A program made the translations under genes and the position numbers. This document shows, in pieces, positions 16,114 to 27,883 of a stretch of DNA of 64,000 nt. Origin of the DNA: Cellulomonas sp. 73-145 (GTDB lineage Bacteria; Actinomycetota; Actinomycetes; Actinomycetales; Cellulomonadaceae). The stretch spans positions 62,001 to 126,000 of the forward strand of contig MKTI01000004.1 in NCBI GenBank assembly GCA_001898185.1. The letters are read 5' to 3'. The notes below the pieces were generated by a model that was given only the letters and a program-made list of their open reading frames with translations, was not told the DNA's origin and searched no databases. Each line of letters opens with the position of its first letter. Position 1 is the stretch's first letter.

Positions 16114-17849
16114 GGGAGGGCCACCGGGGTGACCGTCAGCATGCCGTCCGCGTCGAGCTCCAGCTCCTGACGCAGCCGCCAGGCCTCGTCGGGCACCGGG
16201 AAGTCGGTCCGCACGTGGCCACCGCGCGTCTCCTCGCGCAGCAGCGCAGCGGCCGTGATCGCGGTGGCCACCTGATGCACGTTGGTCGTCTCCCACTCGG
16301 CCGGCTGCGGCTCGGCCACCGCCCGCCCGTCCTCGGGCGGCACGTACGCATCGGTGCCCACCTGACCCAGCCGGTCGAGCGCCCGGCGCAGGCCCTCGGC
16401 GTCGCGGAGCACGCCCGAGCCGTCCGTCGCCACCCGCTGCACGCGTGCGCGGGCGGCCGCCGCGACCAGGGCGGGCTCCCCGCGGCGGGGCACCGCCGGC
16501 ACGACGGTCAGCGTGCCGGAGGAGATCGCCTCGGCCACGTGGTTCGCGGCCCGGTGCGCGAACACCAGCCCCTCGAGCAGGGAGTTCGACGCCAGCCGGT
16601 TGGCCCCGTGCACACCCGTGCACGCCGCCTCCCCCACCGCGTACAGGCCGGGCACGGCGGTGCGCCCGTCGAGGTCGGTCACCACGCCGCCGGAGAAGTA
16701 GTGCTGCGCCGGCGCCACCGGCACCAGGTCGGTGGTCCAGTCGACCCCGTGGTCGGCCAGCCGCTCGGTGATCGTCGGGAACCGGTGCCGCAGGAAGTCG
16801 GCGCCGAGGTGGCGGGCGTCGAGCCACACGTGGTCGGTGCCGGTCTGGGCCATCCGCCGGACGATCGCGTGGGCCACGACGTCACGCGGTGCCAGCTCGG
16901 CCAGCGGGTGCACCTGCGGCATGAACCGCACCCCGTCGGTGTCCAGCAGGCGGGCGCCCTCGCCGCGCACCGCCTCGGACACCAGCGTCAGCTGGCCCTT
17001 CACGGCGGAGCCGAGCCACAGCACCGTCGGGTGGAACTGCACGAACTCCACGTCGCCCAGTCGCGCACCGGCGCGCAGCGCGGCGGCGATTCCGTCCCCG
17101 GTGGCCTGCACCGGGTTGGTGGACGAGCGGTACACCTGCCCGATCCCGCCGGTCGCCAGGATCACCGCGGGCGCGAGCACCGCACCGACCCCGTCCCGGC
17201 TGCCCTCGCCGATCACGTGGACCGTGACACCGGCCACCGGACCGGGCCGTCCCCCGTCCCCCGGAGCGCCGGTCAGCACGTCCACCACCAGGGCGTGCTC
17301 CAGCACCTCGATGCCCGGGTCGTCGCGCACCGCCTCGATCTGGGCGACCAGCGCCCGGCTGACCTCGGCACCGGTCGCGTCGCCACCGGCGTGGGCGATC
17401 CGGTCGGCCAGGTGCCCACCCTCGCGGCCCAGCGAGATGCTGCCGTCGGGCGCCCGGTCGAACACCGCCCCGCGTGCGGCCAGCTCGCGCACCCGCGCCG
17501 GGCCCTCGGTGACCAGCACCCGGACCGCGCGCTCGTCGCACAGCCCGGCCCCGGCCACCAGCGTGTCCGCCAGGTGCGCCTCCGGGGAGTCGGTCGGCGC
17601 CAGCGCCGCGGCGATGCCGCCCTGCGCCCAGACGGTGGAGCCCGAGGCGAGCACGTCCTTGGTCACCAGCACCACGCGCGGCACCCGGGTGCGCAGCTCC
17701 AGCGCGGCTGTCAGCCCGGCGACGCCGGAGCCGACCACCACGGCGTCCGCATGCGTGGTCCAACCCGGTTCCGGTGCCGCCAGGTGCGTCGCGACGTGCA
17801 CACCGGTGCGGGTGGGCGCCGTGCGGGCGCCCGTCTCGGCGAGGGTCAT
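16110..17849 (-). CDS. nadB: L-aspartate oxidase
   Basis: A 579-residue flavoprotein of the succinate dehydrogenase/fumarate reductase flavoprotein family. The FAD dinucleotide motif is VVVGSGVAGLTAAL (37-50), and GVHGANRLASNSLLEGLVF and the helical C-terminus are characteristic. It oxidises L-aspartate to iminoaspartate, which NadA (not in this window) condenses to quinolinate for the adjacent NadC. Its ATG is 4 nt after the panC stop, and its stop overlaps nadC, placing it in one panC-nadB-nadC transcript. Confidence 0.94.
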   Translation of the reverse strand: MTLAETGARTAPTRTGVHVATHLAAPEPGWTTHADAVVVGSGVAGLTAALELRTRVPRVVLVTKDVLASGSTVWAQGGIAAALAPTDSPEAHLADTLVAGAGLCDERAVRVLVTEGPARVRELAARGAVFDRAPDGSISLGREGGHLADRIAHAGGDATGAEVSRALVAQIEAVRDDPGIEVLEHALVVDVLTGAPGDGGRPGPVAGVTVHVIGEGSRDGVGAVLAPAVILATGGIGQVYRSSTNPVQATGDGIAAALRAGARLGDVEFVQFHPTVLWLGSAVKGQLTLVSEAVRGEGARLLDTDGVRFMPQVHPLAELAPRDVVAHAIVRRMAQTGTDHVWLDARHLGADFLRHRFPTITERLADHGVDWTTDLVPVAPAQHYFSGGVVTDLDGRTAVPGLYAVGEAACTGVHGANRLASNSLLEGLVFAHRAANHVAEAISSGTLTVVPAVPRRGEPALVAAAARARVQRVATDGSGVLRDAEGLRRALDRLGQVGTDAYVPPEDGRAVAEPQPAEWETTNVHQVATAITAAALLREETRGGHVRTDFPVPDEAWRLRQELELDADGMLTVTPVALP

Positions 17850-17853
17850 CAGG

Positions 17854-18759
17854 TCAGCGTCCGATCAGCTCGACGTCGGTGTTGTCGATCAGCCGGGTAC
17901 CGCCCACGCGGGCGGCCACGGCCAGCACTGCGGTGCCGACGGCGGTGTCGGGGACCTCGGTGAAGGTGTCGGGATCGAGCAGGGCGACGTAGTCGACGGC
18001 GTCCACCTGCTCGTCGAGCTGCTCGTCGAGAGCTGCCCGGACGACGGAACGCACCTGGTCGGGGGCGCCGCCGGCGGCTGCGCGGTCCCGGCCGGCAGCC
18101 AGCGACCGGGACAGGGCCAGCGCCCGCTGCCGGTCCTCCGGGCGCAGGTACGCGTTGCGGCTGGACAGCGCCAGGCCGTCGTCGTCCCGGACGATCGGCA
18201 CGCCGCGCACCTCCACCGGCACGTCCAGGTCGCGCACCATCGCACGGACGGCGGCCAGCTGCTGGGCGTCCTTGCGGCCGAACAGCGCCACGTCCGGCCG
18301 GGTCAGGTGCAGCAGCTTGAGCACCACCGTCAGCACGCCGTCGAAGTGCCCGGGCCGGACAGCACCCTCGAGCACCGTGCCGATCGGCCCGGCGGACACG
18401 CGCACCGAGGGCTCGCCGTCGGGGTACATCACCTGCGGCGTCGGGGCGAACACGACGTCGCCCGCCCCGAGCAGGCCGGGGCCGGACAGCAGCGCGAGGT
18501 CGCCGTCCAGGTCGCGCGGGTAGCGCTCCAGGTCCTCGCCCGGACCGAACTGCAGCGGGTTGACGAAGATGGTGACGACGACGCGGGACGCGAGCTCCTT
18601 GGCGGCGCGCACCAGCGACAGGTGGCCGGCGTGCAGCGCCCCCATCGTCATGACGACGGCCCGGCCGTACGGCGCCGCGGCCCGGTCGGGTGCCGACGCG
18701 TCGAGCGCCGCCGACAGCTGCGCGACGTCGTGGACCAGCACCGGCGCGCTGTCCGTCAT
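17854..18759 (-). CDS. panC: Pantothenate synthetase
   Basis: A 301-residue enzyme that joins pantoate and beta-alanine with ATP. It shows the nucleotidyl-transferase motif MGALHAGHLSLVRAAKE (39-55, HxGH at 43-46), the pantoate-site segment FVNPLQFGPGEDLERYPRD, and LFGRKDAQQLAAVRAMVRDL. The ATG overlaps the preceding DUF2520 stop by one base (TGATG), the same pairing seen in mycobacteria. Confidence 0.95.
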   Translation of the reverse strand: MTDSAPVLVHDVAQLSAALDASAPDRAAAPYGRAVVMTMGALHAGHLSLVRAAKELASRVVVTIFVNPLQFGPGEDLERYPRDLDGDLALLSGPGLLGAGDVVFAPTPQVMYPDGEPSVRVSAGPIGTVLEGAVRPGHFDGVLTVVLKLLHLTRPDVALFGRKDAQQLAAVRAMVRDLDVPVEVRGVPIVRDDDGLALSSRNAYLRPEDRQRALALSRSLAAGRDRAAAGGAPDQVRSVVRAALDEQLDEQVDAVDYVALLDPDTFTEVPDTAVGTAVLAVAARVGGTRLIDNTDVELIGR

Positions 18760-19739
18760 CAGTCCTCCTGCGGGCCGCCGTCGCCGGTCTGGGACCGGCC
18801 GTCCGGGGCGCCCGCCAGCACGTCCAGCAGCCGCTGGGCCGCCGCGGCATCCACCAGGCCGGCAGCCAGCGACCGCGCCGTGGCGGCGCGCGCGAGAGCA
18901 CGGTACCCCCCGACCACGTCGACGGCTCCGGTGCGTCCGCCGAGGGCCGTCAGCTGCTCCAGGTGCTGCTCGACGGTGCCGGCATCACCGCGTCGCACGG
19001 GTCCGGTCAGCGCGGTGATCGCCCCGGCGCCGCCTGCCGACTCGGCCCGCAGGGCGGTGTCGAGCGCCGCCTCCAGCAGCGGGCGCAGCATCCGGCCGGG
19101 ATCGTCCACACCGGCCGCCGCGAGCGCCTGCGCAGCCTGCGCCACGAGCACCACCAGGTGGTTCGCCCCGTGCGCCAGGGCCGCGTGGTACAGCGGACGC
19201 GCCTCCTCGGCGAGCACGACGGGCTCGCCGCCCACCTCGACGACGAGCGCCTGACCGATCGGCAGCACCGGCGCCGGCGCCGTCACGGCGAACGGGCAGC
19301 CCTCCAGCCGCGCGAGGTCCAGCGAGGTGCCGGTGAACGTCATCGCCGGGTGCAGCGCGAGCGGGATCACCCCCGCGGTGCGCGCCGGCGTCAGCACGTC
19401 CGTGCCGAACCGGCCGCTGGTGTGCACCACCAGCTGTCCCGCCTGCCAGGCACCGACCTCCGCCAGCCCGGCGACGAGTGGTGCCAGCGCGTCGTCCGGC
19501 ACCGCCAGCAGCACCAGCTCGGCACGGCGCACCACCTCGGGCACGTCGACCACCGGGACGCCGGGCAGCAGCGCGTCGGCGCGGTCACGCGACTCCTGCG
19601 AGACGGCGCTCACCGCCACCACCGGGTGTCCGGCGGCCCGCAGGGCGCTGCCCAGCACCGCACCGACCCGGCCGGCGCCGACCACCCCGACCCCGAGCCG
19701 ACCGGGGCGGGCGGCGGGGTCGACGGGCTGGGTGCTCAT
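18759..19739 (-). CDS. Rossmann-fold/DUF2520 oxidoreductase, candidate ketopantoate reductase
   Basis: A 326-residue protein with an N-terminal NAD(P)-binding Rossmann motif (LGVGVVGAGRVGAVLGSALRA, about 15-34) and a C-terminal helical DUF2520 domain with the HPAMTFTG signature. It overlaps panC by one base. DUF2520 proteins beside pantothenate genes have been proposed as alternative ketopantoate reductases (PanG type); whether this one does so is inference. No panE homologue is visible in the window. Confidence 0.8.
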   Translation of the reverse strand: MSTQPVDPAARPGRLGVGVVGAGRVGAVLGSALRAAGHPVVAVSAVSQESRDRADALLPGVPVVDVPEVVRRAELVLLAVPDDALAPLVAGLAEVGAWQAGQLVVHTSGRFGTDVLTPARTAGVIPLALHPAMTFTGTSLDLARLEGCPFAVTAPAPVLPIGQALVVEVGGEPVVLAEEARPLYHAALAHGANHLVVLVAQAAQALAAAGVDDPGRMLRPLLEAALDTALRAESAGGAGAITALTGPVRRGDAGTVEQHLEQLTALGGRTGAVDVVGGYRALARAATARSLAAGLVDAAAAQRLLDVLAGAPDGRSQTGDGGPQED

Positions 19740-19749
19740 GCGGTCCGGC

Positions 19750-21321
19750 TCACGACGTGCCCCGGCGCATCCACTGCTCCGGCCCGGCCGCCTGGCGGGC
19801 GTGCCGGGCGCGCGCCGCCTGCTCGTCCATCAGCGCGGCCGCCGCCTGCTCGGTCAGGTGCTCCGCACGCGGTGAGACCGGACCCGGCGTGGAGTGCACG
19901 ACGAAGGTCGCGACGCCCAGCGCCCGCTGGATCGGCCCCTGCCGCACGGCCAGCGACTGGGTGCGCTCGTGCGGCACCACCTCGACCGACCGCCACCACC
20001 GGCCCGACCGCACCAGCAGCGCCCGGTCGGTCACCAGCACGCCCCGCCGCCGCCAGCCGATCGGGTCCACCCAACGAGCGGCCCGCGGCGACGGCGTGAA
20101 CCCGCCGTCGTCGCCCCTGCCGGTGAACGCGGCGTCCAGCACCGCCTGCGGGTCGGCCACGCCGAGGTCCGGCAGCACGAGCCACAGGGCCGTCATCGCC
20201 TCCTGACGCGTGGCGACGGGGTGCAGCACCGCCTCGTTCTCCCGCTCCTTGGCCTCCGTGCCGTAGCCGGCGACGTTGATCTGCACCCGCCACCAGTCGC
20301 GGGACCGCCACAGCAGCGGCTGGTGCAGCCGGACCGCCTGCACCCGGCCCGGCGGGACCGTCTGGGTGCGCGTCTCGGTGAGCCCGTGCCGCAGCCGGAT
20401 GCCGTCCGGGGAGATGGCTGCGCGGAACGTCGCGGCGCCGTTCAGCCGGGACCACACCCAGCTGACGGCACCGAGCACGGCGGGCAGCACACCGAACGCG
20501 GCGTCGATGCTCTCGCTCACGACGATCGTGACGGTGATGGCGACCACGCCGAGCACCAGCCAGACGGTGCCGCCGGACAGCAGGATCGAGCCGAGCAGCC
20601 GCGGCATCGGCAGCTCGTACACCTGCTGCTCCGGTGCGGGCGCGAAGGCCGGGGCAGAGACAGGGGCAGGGCCGGGCATCGGGAACACCGCCGGCTGGGC
20701 GGACGACGGCGGCAGCGGGGAGCCGGGTGCCGTGGGCACCGTCTGCGCGCCGGGCACGGCCGAGGGCTGCGGTGCCGACGGCCGACGCAGGCCGGCCGCG
20801 AGCGCCAGCAGCTCGGCGCGCAGCGCATCGGCCTCGTCCTCGCGCAGGAACGACAGCGACACCGCGGAACCGTGCCCGCCGGCCACCTCCAGCCGCAGCT
20901 CCGACAGGCCGACCAGCCGGGCCAGCAGCGGCTGCACCACGTCCACCGCCTGCAGCCGGTCCAGCCGGGCCTGCCGCTGCTGCCGGAACACGATGCCCTG
21001 CCGCAGGTGCACCGCCTCGTCCGTGACGGCGAACCGCATCGCCCGCCACGCGAACGCCGAGTACACCAACGTCACCACGGTGACCAGCACCAGCACGCCG
21101 ACCAGCGCCAGCCAGGTGCGCCCACCGAGCACGTGCGCGAGGTTGCGGACGTTGTCACCGGCCTGCGCCGCGAAGATCGCGAGCACGGCGACCAGCGCCT
21201 TCCAACCGCGCAGCAGCGGGGTGATCGGGTGCACCCGCCGCCAGGCGTAGGCGTCCTCCCCGACCGCCTCTGCCGTGACGGGGGCCGGGCCGGCGACGGA
21301 GGGCGTCTCGGCGGTGCTCAC
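19750..21321 (-). CDS. Membrane protein with bacterial PH-like (bPH2, YdbT-type) domains
   Basis: A 523-residue protein. Two membrane helices (about 38-55 and 69-90) precede a bPH2 domain (about 92-165, FAVTDEAVHLRQGIVFRQQRQARL). A Pro/Ala-rich insertion (about 175-240) and two more helices (about 245-295) follow, then two further PH-like segments (AAISPDGIRLRHGLTETRTQT and VTDRALLVRSGRWWRSVEVV). This is the YdbT arrangement, which pairs with a shorter bPH2 protein. The GTG start overlaps the stop of that shorter partner (GTGA). Cellular role unknown; envelope association is inferred. Confidence 0.8.
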   Translation of the reverse strand: MSTAETPSVAGPAPVTAEAVGEDAYAWRRVHPITPLLRGWKALVAVLAIFAAQAGDNVRNLAHVLGGRTWLALVGVLVLVTVVTLVYSAFAWRAMRFAVTDEAVHLRQGIVFRQQRQARLDRLQAVDVVQPLLARLVGLSELRLEVAGGHGSAVSLSFLREDEADALRAELLALAAGLRRPSAPQPSAVPGAQTVPTAPGSPLPPSSAQPAVFPMPGPAPVSAPAFAPAPEQQVYELPMPRLLGSILLSGGTVWLVLGVVAITVTIVVSESIDAAFGVLPAVLGAVSWVWSRLNGAATFRAAISPDGIRLRHGLTETRTQTVPPGRVQAVRLHQPLLWRSRDWWRVQINVAGYGTEAKERENEAVLHPVATRQEAMTALWLVLPDLGVADPQAVLDAAFTGRGDDGGFTPSPRAARWVDPIGWRRRGVLVTDRALLVRSGRWWRSVEVVPHERTQSLAVRQGPIQRALGVATFVVHSTPGPVSPRAEHLTEQAAAALMDEQAARARHARQAAGPEQWMRRGTS

Positions 21322-21827
21322 AGGCCCGCCAGCCGGGCCTCGCCGCGCGAGGCGAGGCGGTCACGCAGCCGTGCGGCCTCCTCGGGCCGCAGGCCGTGGA
21401 TCGAGGCGTCGGTGTTGGGTGCGGCGGTGTGCAGCTGGACGGCCGCGATGCCGAAGCTGCGGTCCACCGGTCCGGCGTTCACGTCGACGTACTGCATGCG
21501 GCCGTAGGGCACCACGACCAGGGTCTTGAACATGATGCCGCGGCGGATCAGCAGGTCGTCCGCCCGCTCGGCGTAGCCGACGGCGCGCACCTGCCGCGGC
21601 ACCAGCCATCCGAGCCACACCCCGACCGCCAGCACCGCGGCAGGCGCGGTCCACACCGCGGCCGCCCCGGTGAGGACCGCCCACACGACGCCCGCGACGA
21701 GGAGCGGGACGAGGACGATCGCCGCGACCGTCAGCCGCGCAGCGGCCAGCCGTGGGGAGACGGGCGTCCAGACGATGTCCGCCGGCTGGAACAGGGCGTC
21801 GGTCGAGACAGGGCCGGAGCTGGTCAT
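21318..21827 (-). CDS. Short bPH2-domain membrane protein, YdbS-like
   Basis: A 169-residue protein with two hydrophobic helices (about 28-50 and 56-76) followed by a bacterial PH-like domain (RADDLLIRRGIMFKTLVVVPYGRMQYVD). It is the shorter partner of the overlapping three-domain gene downstream. The ATG at 21825-21827 is the first start compatible with a short cytoplasmic N-terminus. Confidence 0.8.
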   Translation of the reverse strand: MTSSGPVSTDALFQPADIVWTPVSPRLAAARLTVAAIVLVPLLVAGVVWAVLTGAAAVWTAPAAVLAVGVWLGWLVPRQVRAVGYAERADDLLIRRGIMFKTLVVVPYGRMQYVDVNAGPVDRSFGIAAVQLHTAAPNTDASIHGLRPEEAARLRDRLASRGEARLAGL

Positions 21828-21927
21828 GAGGCCATCCAAGCATCGGCCGCAACGCCTGCGGCCGGGACCTGCGCCGATCCGGGTGCCGTCGGGGCCGGTG
21901 CCCTGACGTCGAGACGGCGCCCCGACG

Positions 21928-22419
21928 TCAGCTCGGCGACGGGTCCGGCTCCGCACCGCCGGACTCCTGGCGCTGCTCGTCCTGCGGCGGCGGGATGCGG
22001 CAGAACCACTCCACCACCAGGCCGACCACCGCCATCACCAGCGCGCCTCCCGCGGCGACGCCAGCCGCAGCCGCCCGGGGGCCGCTCCCGGGCACGTCCC
22101 GGGAGAGCAGCAGCGCCGCGAGCTGACCGCCGTACCAGCCCACCAGCAGGGCGCCGGTGTAGCACGCCGCCTTGGCCAGCACCGCGGTGCGTGCCGCACG
22201 GATCGGGTCGAGGTCCGGCCGGTGCCCCCGCAGGAACTGCCGCACCGCCCAGCCCATCGAGAACACCACCGCGGAGATCAGCAGCTCCACCACGGCCACC
22301 AGCCACGGCACCGTCGGCATGCCGGGTCCGCGGCGGGACAGCTCCGTGGTGAGCAGCGCGGCCAGCACCCCGACGACGAGCGCGACGAGCAGGAGGCTCT
22401 GCCAGCGGGTGCGCCGCAT
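21928..22419 (-). CDS. DUF3180 family membrane protein
   Basis: A 163-residue protein with four predicted membrane helices (from SLLLVALVVGVLAALLTTEL to ALVMAVVGLVVEWFCRI) and an acidic C-terminal tail. The gene sits immediately after folK, as in M. tuberculosis (Rv3605c), and its ATG overlaps the folKB stop by one base. Function unknown; the linkage to folate genes is long conserved. Confidence 0.88.
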   Translation of the reverse strand: MRRTRWQSLLLVALVVGVLAALLTTELSRRGPGMPTVPWLVAVVELLISAVVFSMGWAVRQFLRGHRPDLDPIRAARTAVLAKAACYTGALLVGWYGGQLAALLLSRDVPGSGPRAAAAGVAAGGALVMAVVGLVVEWFCRIPPPQDEQRQESGGAEPDPSPS

Positions 22420-24044
22420 CACGGACCCCACGGCCAGGCGGGTCCCGCGTCGTCGTCGGCCGGGTCCTCGTGGGGTGCCGCCCCTGGGGCCGGCGCAGCG
22501 CCCGGTGCCTGCGCCGACGCTGCGTGCGCCGAGGGTCCCTGCGCCGCGGAGCCGTGCCCGGCGACGTCCAGCGACCCGGTGTGCTGCACCGGCGCCGTCA
22601 GCCAGTCGAGGGCCATCCACCGCACACCGTCACGGTCCGGTGCGGTGTCCGCCAGCTGGGCGACGGGGCCGCCGCCGAGGCCCGGCAGCACGGCGGTCGG
22701 GTCCACCTGCGCCCACGGCTGCAGCACGAAGGCGCGCTGGTGGGCACGCGGGTGCGGCAGCTCGAGGTCGTCCGTGACGGCCAGCACCGAGCCGTACACC
22801 ACGATGTCGAGGTCCAGCGTGCGGGGCCCCCACCGCTCGAGCCGCACCCGACCGTGGCGGTCCTCCAGCAGCTGCAGGGCGTGCAGCAGCTCCCGCGGCG
22901 CGAGCGTCGTGCGGGCCAGCACCACCGCGTCGAGGTAGTCCGGCTGCTCCGGACCGCCGACCGGTGCCGTCCGGGCGAGCGGCGAGACCTTCACCACCTC
23001 GAGGCCGGGCAGCTGGCCCAGCTCGGCGACCACCTCGCGCAGCGTCTCCTGGGACGGGCCGAGGTTCGAGCCCAGGGCCAGCACCACGTCGACCGGGGTC
23101 GCCGGGCGCTGGTCCAGCGTGTCGCCGGGCGCTGGGGCCGCGGGCACGGGCACCGGTGCGGCCGGCGGCTCCGGTGCGGCCGGCTCGGGTGCGTCGGCCG
23201 GCGTGCGGGGCAGGACCGTCGTCTCGGAGACGTCGTCCGGCACCGCCATCACGGGCTCCCACGACGGCACGGCGACCGCGTCGGAGGGCTCGGCCGGGAC
23301 CGCGGCCAGCTCGGGCGACCCCATCCCGGGCACGGCCACGGCCGGCATGGCGACCCCGGGCACCGCGGCGCCCGGCGCGGTGGTGCCCGGCAGCATCGCG
23401 GCTGCGAGGGCGGCGGCCTCGGGACCGACGATGTCGGCGAACGTCGGGATCTCGAGCGGGGCGCTCGGTGCGTGCGGGGCGCGCGCCGAGGACGGTGCGG
23501 GCAGCGGGACGCCTGCCGGTGTCTCGGCGAGCGGCAGGGGCGCCGTGCGCGGGTGGGCGTGGGCGGCGGCACGGGTCGCGGCGCTGGAGGTGGGCGGTTC
23601 GCCCGTCCCCTGCTGCGCGCGGTACGGCTCCGCGGCGGGCAGCTTGCGCCGGTCCCGGTGGATCTCGACGACGACGTCGCCGAAGGGCACGGTGATCGGC
23701 GCCTGCGGCTTGTGCACCGCCACGTCGACGGCCAGCACGCCGGGGTGGGCCAGCACGGTGGCGGCGATCCGTTCGGCGACCGTCTCGATCAGGTCGGCCG
23801 GCTCGCCGGCGAGCACGGCGTGCACCTCCTGCGCCAGGCGGCCGTAGTCGACGGAGTACGTCAGGTCGTCCCGCGCCGCGGCGCGGCGCGTGTCCAGGTG
23901 CACGACGACGTCGGCCAGGAACTGCTGACCGTCGCGCCGTTCCTCGGGCAGCAGCCCGTGCCGGCCGGTGGCTGCGATCCCGGTCAACCGGATCCGGTCC
24001 AGCTCGCGCCCGGCCTCGTCCACCACCGGCTGCTCACCGCTCAC
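22419..24044 (-). CDS. folKB: Bifunctional dihydroneopterin aldolase / HPPK (FolB-FolK fusion)
   Basis: A 541-residue fusion of two consecutive folate enzymes. Residues about 12-132 are FolB (ATGRHGLLPEERRDGQQF, VDYGRLAQEV), which cleaves dihydroneopterin. Residues about 313-475 are FolK (DVVLALGSNLGPSQETL, RWGPRTLDLDIVVYG, LPHPRAHQRAFVLQPW), which pyrophosphorylates the product. Between them lies an unusual low-complexity Pro/Ala/Val linker of about 180 residues with PGVAMPAVAVPGM-type repeats, and an Ala/Pro-rich tail follows FolK. The GTG start overlaps the folP stop by 4 nt. Confidence 0.93.
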   Translation of the reverse strand: MSGEQPVVDEAGRELDRIRLTGIAATGRHGLLPEERRDGQQFLADVVVHLDTRRAAARDDLTYSVDYGRLAQEVHAVLAGEPADLIETVAERIAATVLAHPGVLAVDVAVHKPQAPITVPFGDVVVEIHRDRRKLPAAEPYRAQQGTGEPPTSSAATRAAAHAHPRTAPLPLAETPAGVPLPAPSSARAPHAPSAPLEIPTFADIVGPEAAALAAAMLPGTTAPGAAVPGVAMPAVAVPGMGSPELAAVPAEPSDAVAVPSWEPVMAVPDDVSETTVLPRTPADAPEPAAPEPPAAPVPVPAAPAPGDTLDQRPATPVDVVLALGSNLGPSQETLREVVAELGQLPGLEVVKVSPLARTAPVGGPEQPDYLDAVVLARTTLAPRELLHALQLLEDRHGRVRLERWGPRTLDLDIVVYGSVLAVTDDLELPHPRAHQRAFVLQPWAQVDPTAVLPGLGGGPVAQLADTAPDRDGVRWMALDWLTAPVQHTGSLDVAGHGSAAQGPSAHAASAQAPGAAPAPGAAPHEDPADDDAGPAWPWGP

Positions 24045-24970
24045 CGCGGGCCTCCTACCGTCTCGTCGTGCACGTCATCGTGCCCGATCCCGTCCTTGCC
24101 GCCGCCCCGGGCCGCGCGCCACGCCGCGGCGACCCGCACCGCATCGGCCGACCCCCGGGCCTCGTGCACCCGGACGGCCCACGCCCCGGCCGCGGCCGCG
24201 AGCGCACTGATCGCGGCAGTCGCCCCGTCCCGCTCGTCGGGCGGGGCCGGCGTGCCGTCCGGGCCCGCCAGCAGGTGCCCCAGGAACCGTTTGCGACTGG
24301 CGCCCACCAGCACCGGGAAACCCTCGGCCTGCAGCACGTCGAGGTGCGCCAGCAGCGGCCAGTTGCTCGCACCGGCCTTGGCGAAGCCGAGGCCCGGGTC
24401 CAGCACCACCTGCTCGTCCCGCACACCGGCGGCACGCAGCTCGGCCAGCCGGGTGCGCAGCTCGGCCAGCACGTCGGCCACCACGTCGTCGTACCGGTCG
24501 TGGGCGTCCATCACGTCGGCGTGCCCCCGCCAGTGCATCGCCACGTACGCGACGCCGGTCCGCGCCACCAGCGCCGCCATCTCCGGGTCCGCCAGGCCGC
24601 CGGACACGTCGTTGACCAGGAGCGCGCCGGCGTCGACCGCCTGCTGCGCCACCACGGCCCGCGTGGTGTCCACGCTGACCGTCGCACCGTGCGCCACCAG
24701 CTCGCGCACCACGGGCAGCACCCGGGACAGCTCCTCGTCCACCGGCACCCGCGGGGCGTTGGGGCGCGTGGACTCCCCGCCGACGTCCAGCAGGTCGGCA
24801 CCGTCGGCCAGCAGCTGCAGGCCGTGCGCCACCGCCGACGACGTGGTGAACCACCGGCCGCCGTCGCTGAAGGAATCGGGCGTGACGTTGACGACGCCCA
24901 TCACCAGCGTCCGGTCACCGTCACCCAGGTGCGCGAGGGACGCCGGGCCGCTGCGCGCGCCGGTGCTCAC
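24041..24970 (-). CDS. folP: Dihydropteroate synthase
   Basis: A 309-residue enzyme of folate synthesis and the sulfonamide target. It contains MGVVNVTPDSFSDGG (24-38), the pterin-site DLLDVGGESTRP, NDVSGG, and the C-terminal GASRKRFLG loop with the catalytic-region Lys/Arg. The GTG at 24968-24970 leaves a short N-terminus before the first strand; upstream codons are not conserved. The C-terminal RGGGKDGIGHDDVHDET tail is not part of the barrel. Confidence 0.95.
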   Translation of the reverse strand: MSTGARSGPASLAHLGDGDRTLVMGVVNVTPDSFSDGGRWFTTSSAVAHGLQLLADGADLLDVGGESTRPNAPRVPVDEELSRVLPVVRELVAHGATVSVDTTRAVVAQQAVDAGALLVNDVSGGLADPEMAALVARTGVAYVAMHWRGHADVMDAHDRYDDVVADVLAELRTRLAELRAAGVRDEQVVLDPGLGFAKAGASNWPLLAHLDVLQAEGFPVLVGASRKRFLGHLLAGPDGTPAPPDERDGATAAISALAAAAGAWAVRVHEARGSADAVRVAAAWRAARGGGKDGIGHDDVHDETVGGPR

Positions 24971-25001
24971 GGGCGTCACCCTACGCAGGCCGGTGCACGG
25001 G

Positions 25002-25676
25002 TCAGCGACCCAGCACCAGGGCCATCGCCTCGGCCCGGGTGGCGGCGTCGCGCATCTGACCGCGCACCGCGGAGGTGACCGTGCGGGCACCGGGCTTGCG
25101 CACGCCGCGCATCGACATGCACAGGTGCTCGCACTCGAGCACCACCATCACGCCACCGGGGTTCAGCACCTCGACCAGGGCGTCCGCGATCTGCGACGTC
25201 AGCCGCTCCTGCACCTGCGGGCGGCGGGCGTAGACCTCGACCACCCGGGCCAGCTTGGACAGGCCGGTGATGCGACCGTCCGTGCCGGGGATGTAGCCCA
25301 CGTGGGCGACGCCGTGAAACGGAACCAGGTGGTGCTCGCAGGTGGAGTACACGGCGATGTCGCGCACCATCACCATCTCCTGGTGACCGGCGTCGAACGT
25401 GGTGGTCAGCACGTCGCGCGGGTCCTGGAACAGCCCCGCGAACGTCTCCCGGTAGGCGCGGGCGACCCGCGCGGGCGTGTCCAGCAGCCCCTCGCGGTCC
25501 GGGTCCTCGCCGACGGCGATCAGCAGCTCGCGGACGGCCGCCTCCGCACGGGCGGCGTCGAACGGGCGCACCGCGCGGCCGCCGTCCACCAGCGGACCGA
25601 TCACCGAGCGCTGCTCGGGCGTCTCGTCGTCGGCCAGGTCGTCCTCGACCGGTGCACCCACGGCGCGGTCGGCCAT
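25002..25676 (-). CDS. folE: GTP cyclohydrolase I (FolE1)
   Basis: A 224-residue enzyme that opens GTP to dihydroneopterin triphosphate, the first folate step. Zinc ligands are visible in [13 protein letters not shown] (Cys113, His116) and [12 protein letters not shown] (Cys186). The N-terminal 35 residues are an acidic extension. The ATG is 1 nt from the ftsH stop, so ftsH-folE-folP-folKB form one run. Confidence 0.96.
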   Translation of the reverse strand: MADRAVGAPVEDDLADDETPEQRSVIGPLVDGGRAVRPFDAARAEAAVRELLIAVGEDPDREGLLDTPARVARAYRETFAGLFQDPRDVLTTTFDAGHQEMVMVRDIAVYSTCEHHLVPFHGVAHVGYIPGTDGRITGLSKLARVVEVYARRPQVQERLTSQIADALVEVLNPGGVMVVLECEHLCMSMRGVRKPGARTVTSAVRGQMRDAATRAEAMALVLGR

Positions 25677-25677
25677 G

Positions 25678-27741
<2,064 letters not shown>

Positions 27742-27883
27742 GGGCGATCGGGGCCGGGCCCCTCATCCTCCGGGTCGCAGGGCTGCTGGCCTCGACGGTA
27801 CATGGTGAATCTGACGGTCCCGCGGCCCGGTCCGCCCTGTTCGCGCAGGGCTCAGCGCCCTCAGCGAAGTCTCAGCCGGCGTC

